64,000 bases of DNA from Chloroflexota bacterium. GTDB taxonomy: Bacteria > Chloroflexota > Ktedonobacteria > Ktedonobacterales > Ktedonobacteraceae. The stretch spans positions 1-64,000 of the forward strand of contig CADDZH010000007.1 in assembly GCA_902812455.1 (NCBI GenBank), in the 5' to 3' direction. Each line of letters opens with the position of its first letter. The first letter of the stretch is position 1. The translations under genes and the position numbers were made by a program. The notes beneath the pieces are model-generated. The model saw only the letters and a program-made list of their open reading frames with translations, did no database searches and had not been told where the DNA came from. Shown piece after piece: positions 26,747 through 36,110 of the stretch.

Positions 26747-28669
26747 TTGCTCTTGTTGGCAGCCGCTACCGAAACTGGGCTCCTGACGCAATTGGAGCAG
26801 GCTCTGCCCCCTTCCTCAACTCCATCGGAGCCACCACGCCTTCCGCTGGCAGCGAGTCCAGCAGTGCGCCAGCGCCTGCTACTCACCCTGCTGTTTCTGG
26901 GAGCGGTCGGATTGCAGCGAACGTGGGATCTGCGCGGGTATACTGCTGATGGCTTGGCGCTGCTTACCGGACGGATGCGTGCCTATGGCTACCGCTACAC
27001 CGAAGTCTTTTTGTCGCAGGTGGCTTCCGCCGATGGTGCAGAGCGCTTCACCGCTGCCCTCGCGTTCTGGGCCACACAGCTCTGGCATTCGACCGGAGGA
27101 ACTGAGAGAGCTGAGCAGTCCCACACACTGACCTGTTATGTGGATGGTCATCGCAAACCTGTTTACAGTGACGCGCTCCTCCCTCGCGGACTCATCGGGC
27201 GTCTGGGGGTGGTCCTGGGCTGCCGGGCGCTCCTGTTACTGCACGACGAGCAGGGCCATCCTCTCTTCATGACCACCCATCGCGGCGATCAGCATTTGAC
27301 CGTGGGTGTCCCTACATTTCTAGAGCGGTATGAACAGCACGCAGGAAACAGTCATATCGCACGGATGATTGTGGATCGTGAGGGTATGGCCACCGAATTT
27401 CTCGCCAGCCTACATGAGCAGGGGCGTTGTGTGGTGACGATCCTGCAAACCAGTCAATATCGGGATCTCTCCTCCTTCTCCGAGGTGGGTACCTTTGTGC
27501 CCTTGAGTACTGATACCCACGGGCAGATTACCCGCGAAGTAGCTCCGGCTCGCATCACCTTGCCACGTGAGGACCATCCTGACGACCCTCTGGGCTTACA
27601 GGTAGCCCTCATCCGTGACCTGCGCCGGACGGTTCCGGTTCGGCCTGATCCAGAAGAGGCAGAGAACCAGCCGCGCTGGGACAGCGATCTGCCGCCTGAT
27701 GAGCGGACCTGGTGGCGCGAAGGCTGGCAAGCCACCGCCGCTCCGGCTAAAGAGACGACACCGAAACTCATCCCCATTGTGACCACCGAAGTGTCTCCCA
27801 CCATCGATGCAATCGAACTTGCGCAGACCTACATTCACCGTTGGCCGGCGCAGGAAAATATCATCAAAGATTATCTTCTGCCCTTGGGGCTGGACACGAA
27901 TCACGGATTTGCCAAGGTCGAGGTAGAGAACTCGGAGGTCGCCAAAAGGCGAACGCACCTGGAGCAGCGGCTAGCTAGGCTCAAGCAATGGGCACAGAGC
28001 GCAGGCAAGCGCGGGGCCCAGGCCAGCCGACGGCGGGAACGGCTGCGCACTGCTTACAACACGCGCAGTAAGGAGCTCTATCGTGAACTGACAACCTATC
28101 AGTTCACATTGGAAGAACAAAGCCTGCCTGAGTATGTGTTCCGACGGAAGCTCAAGGAACGCAAAGCCGAGATCGACGCTGAGTTAGAACCGCTTCGCTG
28201 CAAAGAATGGCAAGCCTATGAACAGTGCAATGCTGAGTTCCGCAAACAAGAACGCTACAGCCAGGAGCAACGTGCGGCGCTTCGTGCGCTAGAAGGTTTG
28301 AAGGAGCAGGAGCGAACCATGTATGAACTGGATAATCGAAAAGATCAGGTCATGACCGTGTGCAAAGTGGCCGCGGCGAATCTGGCGATGTGGGTACGTG
28401 ATCACTATTTTCCGCCATCCTATGCGCAGGCCGCCTGGAAGCGTCTGCTGCCCTTTTTTCAACTCCCCGGCATCATCTCGCAGGACGCTACGATGGTGCA
28501 GGTAGAACTGCGCCCATTCAACGACCGTGCGCTCAATCGAGACCTGGTCATCCTGTGTGAACGGGTTAATCAGGCATCACCTCGTCTCCCAGATGGGCGT
28601 CGGCTCTCTTTTACCATCCAACCCTCATGTTGCGTTCTTGCTGCGCAGAAGGTCTCCAAAACACCGTGA
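26747..28669 (+). CDS. Transposase catalytic part (orfB)
   Basis: It encodes 640 residues with no good start of its own; the frame is open back to the A8 run near 26690 (KKPQTGVIIASGSNAQAGS). The DDE-type core can be seen as CYVDGH, RMIVDREG and RWPAQENIIKDY, in the style of IS4/IS1634 transposases, followed by a long charged coiled region (KERKAEIDAELEPLRCKEW). It needs orfA for DNA binding. No clean terminal inverted repeats were found; GCCGGGTTTTTG near 26212 and CAAAAACCGCC near 28740 are weak candidates. Confidence 0.75.
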   Translation: MLLLAAATETGLLTQLEQALPPSSTPSEPPRLPLAASPAVRQRLLLTLLFLGAVGLQRTWDLRGYTADGLALLTGRMRAYGYRYTEVFLSQVASADGAERFTAALAFWATQLWHSTGGTERAEQSHTLTCYVDGHRKPVYSDALLPRGLIGRLGVVLGCRALLLLHDEQGHPLFMTTHRGDQHLTVGVPTFLERYEQHAGNSHIARMIVDREGMATEFLASLHEQGRCVVTILQTSQYRDLSSFSEVGTFVPLSTDTHGQITREVAPARITLPREDHPDDPLGLQVALIRDLRRTVPVRPDPEEAENQPRWDSDLPPDERTWWREGWQATAAPAKETTPKLIPIVTTEVSPTIDAIELAQTYIHRWPAQENIIKDYLLPLGLDTNHGFAKVEVENSEVAKRRTHLEQRLARLKQWAQSAGKRGAQASRRRERLRTAYNTRSKELYRELTTYQFTLEEQSLPEYVFRRKLKERKAEIDAELEPLRCKEWQAYEQCNAEFRKQERYSQEQRAALRALEGLKEQERTMYELDNRKDQVMTVCKVAAANLAMWVRDHYFPPSYAQAAWKRLLPFFQLPGIISQDATMVQVELRPFNDRALNRDLVILCERVNQASPRLPDGRRLSFTIQPSCCVLAAQKVSKTP

Positions 28670-28681
28670 CTCCCTGATCAT

Positions 28682-28816
28682 CTGCTGAAGAAGGGATTGG
28701 CCAGCCGCTTCGGGGCAGACCGTGACGGCTACACCGAGGCAAAAACCGCCTTTGTCCGCTCGGTTCTGGAAAAGGCTGAGATGGAAACAGCGATTGAACG
28801 CGACCCTGCTCGTTGA
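28682..28816 (+). pseudogene. GrpB-like protein C-terminal remnant
   Basis: Right after the transposase stop, 44 codons read LLKKGLASRFGADRDGYTEA and then KTAFVRSVLEKAE. This matches the C-terminal helix pattern of GrpB/UPF0157 nucleotidyltransferase-fold proteins as I recall it. No start or N-terminal part is present on either side of the transposase. It looks like a gene truncated by the insertion, with the other half lost. Confidence 0.5.
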
Positions 28817-29034
28817 ATGGTGCGCGATCCCCCCGTCCCATTCTAGATGTGCAAAAACGTCGAGTGGCCTGACTTCCTGTCCATCCGCATTCCTGATAGA
28901 TCTGATATTAAATTGCATCTTTGCATGCGATTTGATAGAGAACAGGCCGCTAGTGTACCCCTCTTGCTCAGTTAACCGAATCGGCGTAAGATATGGGCAG
29001 AAAAAAATCACTACGAGACCAGGGGAAATTGAGA

Positions 29035-30093
29035 ATGAACACCGCAAGCATAAACCGCTACCTCTTTGCTGTCCCAAAAGCGGAACTCCACGTCCACCTT
29101 GAAGGCTCCATCCAACCGGCTACACTCCTCATCCTGGCACAGCGCAATCATGTAAGCTTGCCCGGACAAACCGCCCAGGAATTGCGAAAATGGTTCATCT
29201 ATCGTGATTTCAACCACTTCATCGATATCTACTTTGACATCTCAAGTTGCCTGAAAACCGCCGAAGATTACGAACTGATCGCCTACGAATTTGGCGCGAG
29301 CATGGCGCGGCAGAACTTGCGCTATGCCGAGGTCACCTTCTCACCCAGCACCCATCGCTATAGCCTCGGCGTCCCTCACGATACCTACTTTGGTGGGCTG
29401 ACACGGGGACGTGAACGTGCGCGAGCCGACTTCGGCGTCGAGATCAGGTGGATCTTCGACATTGTGCGCAACATCAAGGATGAAGCGCGTAACCGCCTGC
29501 TGGCCGACTACGTGACCGCTGTCGCCATAGAAGGAAAGCAGGACGGCGTGGTGGCCTTAGGCCTCGGCGGAGCCGAGAGAGGGTACCCACCCGAAACCTT
29601 CGCCCAGTGGTTTGAGAAGGCGCTGTCAGAAGGGTTGCATAGCGTGCCTCATGCAGGAGAAACTGTTGGTCCACCCAGTATCTGGGGTGCCTTGAAGACT
29701 TTGGGAGCAGAGCGCCTGGGCCATGGCGTGCGAGCAATCGAGGACCCGCTCCTCGTCGCCTACCTCTCCGAGCACCATATCCCCCTGGAGATATGCCCAA
29801 CGAGTAACATACGGTTAGGGGTCTACACTACTCTTGCCGAGCATCCCTTGCCTCGCCTCTATGCAGCCGGAGTCCCTGTGACCATCAACTCTGATGATCC
29901 ACCCTTATTCAACACAACCCTCAATGACGAGGTACAACTGCTGGTTGACCCCTTCAATCTTGATCTCAATGCGGTCAACGAGATATTGCTCAATGCAGTG
30001 CGCTACAGCTTCCTCCCTAGAGAGGAGAAACAGGTCATGGAAGTAGCGTTTCGCGCCGAAATGACGAAGCTCCAACAAGAAATTGGGCTCTAG
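29035..30093 (+). CDS. Adenosine deaminase family protein
   Basis: It encodes 352 residues of the ADA metal-dependent deaminase family. Seen are the zinc HVHLEGS motif at the N-terminus, SVPHAGE, ERLGHGVRA, LEICPTSNI and VTINSDDPPLF, all active-site segments. AGGGGAA before 29035 makes it a better start than the in-frame ATG at 28993. It would deaminate adenosine or a related adenine compound (adenine and aminodeoxyfutalosine are alternatives in this family) in purine salvage. It stands alone between a truncated gene and a convergent epimerase gene. Confidence 0.88.
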   Translation: MNTASINRYLFAVPKAELHVHLEGSIQPATLLILAQRNHVSLPGQTAQELRKWFIYRDFNHFIDIYFDISSCLKTAEDYELIAYEFGASMARQNLRYAEVTFSPSTHRYSLGVPHDTYFGGLTRGRERARADFGVEIRWIFDIVRNIKDEARNRLLADYVTAVAIEGKQDGVVALGLGGAERGYPPETFAQWFEKALSEGLHSVPHAGETVGPPSIWGALKTLGAERLGHGVRAIEDPLLVAYLSEHHIPLEICPTSNIRLGVYTTLAEHPLPRLYAAGVPVTINSDDPPLFNTTLNDEVQLLVDPFNLDLNAVNEILLNAVRYSFLPREEKQVMEVAFRAEMTKLQQEIGL

Positions 30094-30127
30094 GAACTTG
30101 CAGCAATCCGTTCGTAGCGTTTTCGAG

Positions 30128-31108
30128 TCAGAGGCCAGAAGCGATCTCCTCCTGGCCCATTACCTGGACAGCTCGCCGGATGCCTTCCTTGTACGTCGGC
30201 GCGGCAACCGGGCGCCAGTCTAGCTCGCGAGCGGCTCTGATATTGGAAACGCGCATGGTCGTGGTAAAGAAGTCGGTCCCATACGGAGCAGCCGGTCGCA
30301 TGAGCCAGGCGGGCAGCGAGAGGGGCATTGGCGTGTGAGATTGCTGGGAAAGCCTCGCGAAGAAGTCGCGGACCCGCACCGGTTCATCATCGACGATGTT
30401 ATAGGCCTGGCCTGCTTTGCCACGTGCGAGCGCAGCCACAACGGCGGCAGCAGCATCCTCAAGATAGATCCAGGACATGACCGCGCGTCCCCCATCGGGC
30501 AGCGGCAAGCTGCGGCGGCGCAGCATCTGGACGATGGGTTGGATGGAGACCGGCCCATAGAAGGCCCCGAAGCGCAGCGACACGCCTTCGATCCAGCCCG
30601 CCTGCGTCGCCTCGAAAAGCTGCTGCTCCAGCGCCCGGAACCCTGCCAGGTGCCGCTCCAACTGCTGAGAGCGCCCAGGCGGGGCGAACGGGCACTCCTC
30701 GGTGAGGATCTGCTCGCCCCAATCGCCGTAGCCGTAACCCATCGTCATGGACTCTGCCACGAACCTGCGCGCGTCGAGAGCACGAGCGGCGACGAGCAGG
30801 TTGGCGGTGCCCACCTCGCGCAAGGCGTTTGTCTGATACATATCACGGTGGCGCAGCGGTGTCTTCTTGAGTGCGGTCAGCGCATGGACGACCGTGTCGG
30901 CATGCAGCCCATCGACGGCTCGCAGCAGGCCGTCGCGGTCCATGGCGTCGGCCACCACCGGCTGCGCACCCAGCGCAGAGAGCGTGCGAACGTTGTCGGG
31001 CGTTCTGGTCAGACCGATCACTTCGTGGCCTCTGGCAAGCAAGGCACGAACCAGAGGCACACCCAACGCGCCAGTTGCCCCGGCAATCAGGACTTTCATC
31101 TCTATCAT
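30128..31108 (-). CDS. NAD(P)-dependent epimerase/reductase, extended SDR
   Basis: It encodes 326 residues with the dinucleotide motif GATGALG at ~11-17 (VLIAGATGALGVPLVRALLARGHEV). The catalytic tyrosine region reads ESMTMGYGYGDWGE, where the usual YxxxK is not obvious, and later IVDDEPVRVRDFF is typical of the family. AGGAAAGG precedes two in-frame ATGs (31108, 31099). It diverges from a MarR regulator across a palindrome-bearing promoter region, suggesting control by that regulator. Substrate unknown; it may be a quinone or sugar reductase. Confidence 0.78.
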   Translation of the reverse strand: MIEMKVLIAGATGALGVPLVRALLARGHEVIGLTRTPDNVRTLSALGAQPVVADAMDRDGLLRAVDGLHADTVVHALTALKKTPLRHRDMYQTNALREVGTANLLVAARALDARRFVAESMTMGYGYGDWGEQILTEECPFAPPGRSQQLERHLAGFRALEQQLFEATQAGWIEGVSLRFGAFYGPVSIQPIVQMLRRRSLPLPDGGRAVMSWIYLEDAAAAVVAALARGKAGQAYNIVDDEPVRVRDFFARLSQQSHTPMPLSLPAWLMRPAAPYGTDFFTTTMRVSNIRAARELDWRPVAAPTYKEGIRRAVQVMGQEEIASGL

Positions 31109-31156
31109 TCCATCCTTTCCTGTGCTATACTAAGAGCACATTCACTAGCTCTTTTA

Positions 31157-31177
31157 ATATCTAGCTAATCTAGATAT
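31157..31177. promoter_or_regulatory. Probable MarR operator
   Basis: A perfect 8-bp inverted repeat (ATATCTAG, 5-base spacer CTAAT, CTAGATAT) lies in the 104-base gap between the divergent epimerase and MarR genes. MarR dimers bind such palindromes. Its placement suggests autorepression plus control of the epimerase gene. Confidence 0.65.
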
Positions 31178-31212
31178 CAGATTGTTTAAATTATAACCGG
31201 GAGAAAGCAACC

Positions 31213-31707
31213 TTGTCAAGTCAACGCGCACATTTGCAACAAGCGTTAGGTGAACAATTCCGACACCACCTGAGTACCTATTCGCTCCTGTTTCATCAAG
31301 CGGTAGCCGCGCGCCTGGGCATCCATGTGACCGATCTCAAGTGCCTGGATCTGATCCGTGGGGAAACGAGGCTGACGCCGGGGCGCTTAGCTGAGTTAAC
31401 CGGGCTGACCACGGCGGCGGTGACCAGCATCCTGGATCGCCTCGAACACGCCGGGTTTGTTCAGCGGGAGAGAGACCCCTCTGATCGCCGGAAAATCCTG
31501 GTGCGGCTACTGCCAGGACGGGCAGAGGGGGTGGCGCGCCTCTTTGCACCGCTCGACCAGGCGTTGGCTGACCTCTTTGAGCAGTACACGACCGAGGACC
31601 TGGCTTTGCTCCATGCATTTGCCCAGCGGGTGGGCCAGGTCCTTCAACACGAGACCATCAGGCTCCGTGAGCAGTCCAGCCGGGAAGCGACCGAGGAACA
31701 CAGGTAA
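31213..31707 (+). CDS. MarR-family transcription regulator
   Basis: It encodes 164 residues from a TTG start. The winged helix is recognisable: VTDLKCLDLIRG, LTPGRLAELTGLTTAAVTSILDRLEHAGFVQRERDPSDRR (recognition helix and wing, with the conserved DxRxx pattern) and dimerisation helices at both ends. It is divergent from an NAD-dependent epimerase gene with a palindromic site between them, the usual arrangement of a ligand-released local repressor. The signal molecule is unknown. Confidence 0.88.
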   Translation: MSSQRAHLQQALGEQFRHHLSTYSLLFHQAVAARLGIHVTDLKCLDLIRGETRLTPGRLAELTGLTTAAVTSILDRLEHAGFVQRERDPSDRRKILVRLLPGRAEGVARLFAPLDQALADLFEQYTTEDLALLHAFAQRVGQVLQHETIRLREQSSREATEEHR

Positions 31708-32381
31708 TCGTATGACCCGTGGAGGGGTGACGATATTCCTGGCGAGCGCCTGGTCAATCCTAAAATGGTCCATGTTGGAAGAAAGATCGCAGCAACAAGC
31801 AAATGGAATCAACTGGTCAGCCGCGACTGACTCACATGGTCCAGAACTCGAAGAGGTCGCTGAAAAGATTCGCAGAAATCGGCCGATTTCTGACACAGAT
31901 GGCTGAGCTCTTTCGACTGGCAGCGAGCTTTAGCTTGTCTCAAAAAGGGTGTCAAAATTCTGGGGATGAGGACGTGACACAAAAGGCAGAGGTTGTATGA
32001 AGATTGGCTCTATCCGGGTCTCGAAGCAGAGGGAAAACGAAGCACTTATGTGCACTGCCTATCGTGACGTAGGTGTGTGTCCCCCCTTCTGACATCTGGT
32101 CATACATCAAGAAGAGCAATACGCATTAGACATCTCAGGCGATCTCCAGTATACTCTCTAGTAAAGATGCCTCATAAAGAACGTGGAATTGAATGGACCA
32201 GTATCTTGAGCATGTGTAGAGAAGTTATGACAGGTTGCAGATGAGTTGAAGGAGGCGGGGTTTGCGATCGAAGAGTGCCTTCAGAGAAGAAGCTACCCAG
32301 AAGACAAGTGGCAGCGTGCCTCTATCTGGCACGCAGACCGCGCTACAGTAGCGAATATCAGAGCAATGAAAGGATACATCA
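31708..32381. other. Intergenic region upstream of metE
   Basis: About 670 bases without an intact gene. It includes a decayed coding stretch (see 32231) and a 7-bp hairpin (GCGTGCC/GGCACGC, 32314-32334) about 50 bases upstream of the metE start. I looked for SAM or cobalamin riboswitch signatures and did not see the conserved boxes. A 65-codon frame at 31803 has no recognisable features. Confidence 0.4.
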
Positions 32382-32431
32382 ATGGTACAGGCGAGCAATC
32401 TCGGATACCCTCGTATCGGGATCAAGCGTGA
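32231..32431 (+). pseudogene. Methyltransferase C-terminal remnant (tentative)
   Basis: An open frame without a start reads LKEAGFAIEECLQRRSYPED, then KWQRASIW. It resembles the last strand-helix-strand of class I SAM methyltransferases (the usual LREAGF, ECLxRxPYP, QRAYI pattern). It overruns the metE start in another frame and has no upstream half. Probably a relic. Confidence 0.35.
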
Positions 32432-34709
32432 ACTCAAAAAAGCGCTCGAACAGTTCTGGTCAGGCAAGAGTAGTGAAACCGAGCTATTAGAGCAAGCTGC
32501 CAAACTTCGCAGGCAGCACTGGCAGCTCCAGCAGCACCTCGGCCTCACCCACATTCCATCCAACGACTTTTCTCTCTACGACCATGTGCTCGATACCATC
32601 GCGATGGTCGGAGCCGTCCCCAAACGCTACCACTGGGACGGAGGTCATGTCGATTGGCGTACCTACTTCATCATGGCTCGTGGCGTCCTTCAGGACCAGG
32701 AGCAATCCAACGCCATCCCGGCCATGGAGATGACCAAGTGGTTCGACACCAATTACCACTACATCGTGCCTGAGTTTGAAGCGGAGCAGCAGTTCTCTCT
32801 TGCCTCCACCAAGCCGGTTGACGAGTTTCTGGAGGCGAAAGCGCTCGGCATCCATACCCGTCCTGCCCTGCTCGGTCCAATCTCCTTCCTGCTCCTCGGC
32901 AAAACGCATTCACATGAGGTGAAGCCGCTCTCGCTCCTCGAGCGATTGTTGCCTGTGTATGAAGAGGTCTTGCTCGCTTTAGCACGGGGTGGCGCTGACT
33001 GGCTGCAGATTGATGAACCATTCCTGGTACTGGACCTCGATGGAGAGATGCTCGAGGCCTACCAGGCGACATATGAACGGCTGGCGACGTATCTGGCAAA
33101 TCAAGCGCCAGCGTTGCGCATCCTGCTCGCTACCTACTTTGGAGACCTGCGCGAGAATCTGCCGACCGTCTTGCGTCTCCCGGTCTCGGCACTCCACCTG
33201 GACCTGGTCCGTGCCCCCGAACAATTGGAACAGGCGCTTCTCCAGGCCCCGGCATCGCTCTCGCTTTCGCTTGGCGTGGTTGATGGTCGCAATGTCTGGC
33301 GGACCGAATTTGACCGTGCCCTTGCCCTTATCGAACGTGCCGTCCAGGCGCTTGGGCCGGAACGTATTCTTATCGGCCCCTCCTGCTCGCTCCTGCACGT
33401 TCCCATCGACGTCATGCAGGAAACGCACCTCGACGACGAAATGCGATCCTGGCTGGCTTTTGCCAAGCAAAAGATCGAAGAAATCAGCCTTCTTACTCGT
33501 GCCTTCAATGAAGGGGCCGCCTCAATCGACTCAGCCCTTCAGGTCAATCGACAGGCCTTTGCCAGCCGCCGCAGCTCGCCTCGTATACACAATCAGGAGG
33601 TAGCCCGTCGTGTCCGGGCAATCAACGAGCAGATGGCACAGCGCCCACATGCCCATCGCGAGCGCAAACAGCGTCAACAAGAGATACTCAAGCTTCCGCT
33701 TCTGCCAACGACCACTATTGGCTCCTATCCACAAACACCAGATATCCGTGCCGCTCGTGCTGCCTACAAGAACGGCCAGATGGATCGTGAGCGGTATGAA
33801 GCATTCCTCAAGCAGGCGATCGAACACGTTATCCGCTTCCAGGAGGAGGTTGGACTGGATGTGCTGGTACACGGCGAGTTCGAGCGGAGTGATATGGTCG
33901 AATACTTCGCTGAGCAACTCACCGGCTTGCTGTTTACACAGCAAGGCTGGGTACAGAGCTATGGGTCGCTCTGTGTCCGCCCGCCCATTATCTACGGTGA
34001 CGTGGCACGGCCTGAGCCCATGACGGTGCCTTGGGCGCAGTTTGCTCAATCGCTCACCGCTCGTCCTGTGAAAGGTATGCTCACCGGGCCGGTCACCATC
34101 ATGCAATGGTCCTTTGTACGGGATGACCAACCGCGTTCTGACACCTGTCAACAGATTGCCCTGGCCATCCGCGACGAAGTGCAGGACCTGGAAGCCGCTG
34201 GCATCCGCGTTATTCAGATAGACGAGCCGGCCCTGCGTGAGGGACTCCCCTTGCGCCATACGGGCTGGCAGAGCTACCTCAACTGGGCGGTATTTTGTTT
34301 CCGTCTGACCTGTGGCGGTGTCCAGGACAACACACAGATTCACACGCACCTGTGTTACTCGGAATTTAACGATATTATCCAGGATATCGCACGCATGGAC
34401 GCCGATGTGGCCTTGATTGAAGCCTCGCGCTCTCAATTTGAGCTGCTAGAGGCATTCGTCGCCTATCGCTACCCAAACGACATCGGTCCTGGCATTTATG
34501 ACATCCACTCACCGCGCGTGCCAACTACGCAGGAATTGGTTGAGAACCTGCACCTTATCCTCCAGTTCCTTCCTCCTGAGCAGCTCTGGGTCAATCCCGA
34601 CTGTGGACTGAAAACACGCAGGTGGGAGGAAATACGCCCGGCGCTCGCCCATCTGGTTGAGGCAGCGCGGCTCGTCCGCTCCTCGCTGGTCACCAGTGCT
34701 CCCCTCTGA
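32382..34709 (+). CDS. metE: Cobalamin-independent methionine synthase
   Basis: It encodes 775 residues, the normal two-barrel MetE length. It begins LGYPRIGIKRELKKALEQFW and contains DWLQIDEPFLVLD in the N-terminal barrel. The catalytic half has TTIGSYPQT, the methionine-site VIQIDEPALREGLP, the zinc ligands in HTHLCYSEF and the late CGLKTR cysteine. It transfers a methyl group from methyl-tetrahydrofolate to homocysteine in the last step of methionine synthesis. AAAGGA precedes the ATG. It is monocistronic here, with no methionine-pathway neighbour. Confidence 0.97.
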   Translation: MVQASNLGYPRIGIKRELKKALEQFWSGKSSETELLEQAAKLRRQHWQLQQHLGLTHIPSNDFSLYDHVLDTIAMVGAVPKRYHWDGGHVDWRTYFIMARGVLQDQEQSNAIPAMEMTKWFDTNYHYIVPEFEAEQQFSLASTKPVDEFLEAKALGIHTRPALLGPISFLLLGKTHSHEVKPLSLLERLLPVYEEVLLALARGGADWLQIDEPFLVLDLDGEMLEAYQATYERLATYLANQAPALRILLATYFGDLRENLPTVLRLPVSALHLDLVRAPEQLEQALLQAPASLSLSLGVVDGRNVWRTEFDRALALIERAVQALGPERILIGPSCSLLHVPIDVMQETHLDDEMRSWLAFAKQKIEEISLLTRAFNEGAASIDSALQVNRQAFASRRSSPRIHNQEVARRVRAINEQMAQRPHAHRERKQRQQEILKLPLLPTTTIGSYPQTPDIRAARAAYKNGQMDRERYEAFLKQAIEHVIRFQEEVGLDVLVHGEFERSDMVEYFAEQLTGLLFTQQGWVQSYGSLCVRPPIIYGDVARPEPMTVPWAQFAQSLTARPVKGMLTGPVTIMQWSFVRDDQPRSDTCQQIALAIRDEVQDLEAAGIRVIQIDEPALREGLPLRHTGWQSYLNWAVFCFRLTCGGVQDNTQIHTHLCYSEFNDIIQDIARMDADVALIEASRSQFELLEAFVAYRYPNDIGPGIYDIHSPRVPTTQELVENLHLILQFLPPEQLWVNPDCGLKTRRWEEIRPALAHLVEAARLVRSSLVTSAPL

Positions 34710-34783
34710 TTGAGCCAGAAATATTGTCAACCTAAAAGAAACATCCGAAGGCATTATAACAAGTTGAGATGTAGGAAGAACCA

Positions 34784-36106
34784 TCATCTCATCGGATGCC
34801 TCCTGAGAGGTCTGGGCGGCTCGCTCTCCGTTGCGCCTTCATCAAGGGTAGCCATACTCACCATCTGCTCGCGTAACGTGGCCACCTTGTCCATCATCAC
34901 CTGTTCCATGCTGCCCTGCCCTGGCGTGGCTATCCAGTGCATCATCGAGGAGAGGAAGAGTTCTTTCAGGTACGCAAACGAGAACCCTGCGGTGAGCTCG
35001 CTGATCTTCGTGATTCCTTCAAGAGAGAGTTGCAATGCCGGTTTTAACGATGCATTCCATAGAGCAAGGTAGCTTGAGCGCTCAGGGGCATCTGGCAGCT
35101 CAAAGTGATATTTGCGATCGAAGCGACTGGGACGGTCAAGGATGCCGGGGTCCAGGCGTTCAGGATGATTGGTCGTCGCAAGAGTCACAATGCCAATGTT
35201 GGCGGCAAAGCCATCTAACTCGTTGAGGAAGGCCGAGCGGTTCTGCGGCTGGATTTGCAAGTCCAGGTCTTCGATCACCAGGATACAGGGAGCAATTCTG
35301 CGTGCGCGGTAAAAGACCTGCTGGATGCCGTGCAGGGATTTGACGTAAAGGCAGGGCTGGTCCATGGCATTAATCAGGGCCTTGACCGTATGCGTTTTCC
35401 CGTTGCCTGGTGGGCCGATAAAGAGAATGCCCCGTTTCCAGGGGATGCCATACTCCTCATACAGGGCGCGCGCATTAAAGAATTGCACGAGATCATCACG
35501 AATCTCCTGCTTGAGATTACCCCGCAAAATCAGGTTGTCAAAGGTGGCCCCTTGAATATCTTGAAAGAGGTTTTCATCTTTATACCACCCGCCATCAAAC
35601 ACGAGCACTTCAGCATGTACCTCGGTATTCCATGTGCAAACGGCCACAAAGAAGGCCCGCGCCATCTCCTGCGTATCGGCCAGGAGCCAGTAGCGCCTGT
35701 TCAGGCAAAGCAGGTCAAGCGTCACTCCTTGCCATTGCACTTCCAGCCAGGCATGCCTGGCCCTATCTATGGTTTCCTCTTCTGGCTTCCCTGGTTCCTC
35801 ACGTTGGTGACTACGGTGCGGGCGCATTGGCACGCCGCCAGGGCGCATTGCATGGGGGCCAGGGCCATGAGGCATGATCTCTGGGCCAGGCTCGAGCCAG
35901 TAGGTCACCATCTGATTGTGGATAAAGGGCTTTTGTGTGAGCAGGCATTGCCCAGCCTCGGCATAACTCTCGACATCAAAAGGCCCGGCCTCCACTTCAA
36001 GGCAGGCCTTCTCAGGAAAAAGCTGCTTCAGGCTCTGACTGACATGGTAGTCAATGACGGTGGGAGGAAGTACCAAAGCTTCTCGAATGAACTGTTCGTT
36101 GCTCAT
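34784..36106 (-). CDS. AAA+ ATPase (BCS1/26S-type)
   Basis: It encodes 440 residues. An N-terminal ~200-residue region of unknown fold has a His/Pro-rich insert (PHGPGPHAMRPGGVPMRPHR). It precedes an AAA+ module with Walker A GPPGNGKT, Walker B ILVIEDLD, sensor 1 LATTNHPERLD and an arginine-finger-like RPSRFD. The frame extends upstream to 36223, but AGGAG before MSNEQFIRE sets the start. Such proteins remodel or unfold protein partners; ILVIEDLD and ILDRPSRFDRKYHFELPD recall the Bcs1 group. No operon partner; target unknown. Confidence 0.82.
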   Translation of the reverse strand: MSNEQFIREALVLPPTVIDYHVSQSLKQLFPEKACLEVEAGPFDVESYAEAGQCLLTQKPFIHNQMVTYWLEPGPEIMPHGPGPHAMRPGGVPMRPHRSHQREEPGKPEEETIDRARHAWLEVQWQGVTLDLLCLNRRYWLLADTQEMARAFFVAVCTWNTEVHAEVLVFDGGWYKDENLFQDIQGATFDNLILRGNLKQEIRDDLVQFFNARALYEEYGIPWKRGILFIGPPGNGKTHTVKALINAMDQPCLYVKSLHGIQQVFYRARRIAPCILVIEDLDLQIQPQNRSAFLNELDGFAANIGIVTLATTNHPERLDPGILDRPSRFDRKYHFELPDAPERSSYLALWNASLKPALQLSLEGITKISELTAGFSFAYLKELFLSSMMHWIATPGQGSMEQVMMDKVATLREQMVSMATLDEGATESEPPRPLRRHPMR

Positions 36107-36110
36107 GATC

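Noticed and set aside
26200..28760. Defined terminal inverted repeats of the 26-kb transposon
   Set aside because: Only a weak match (GCCGGGTTTTTG with CAAAAACCGCC) was found and no target duplication, so borders are not claimed.
31708..32381. SAM or cobalamin riboswitch upstream of metE
   Set aside because: The conserved core boxes of these riboswitches were not seen; only a 7-bp hairpin is present.
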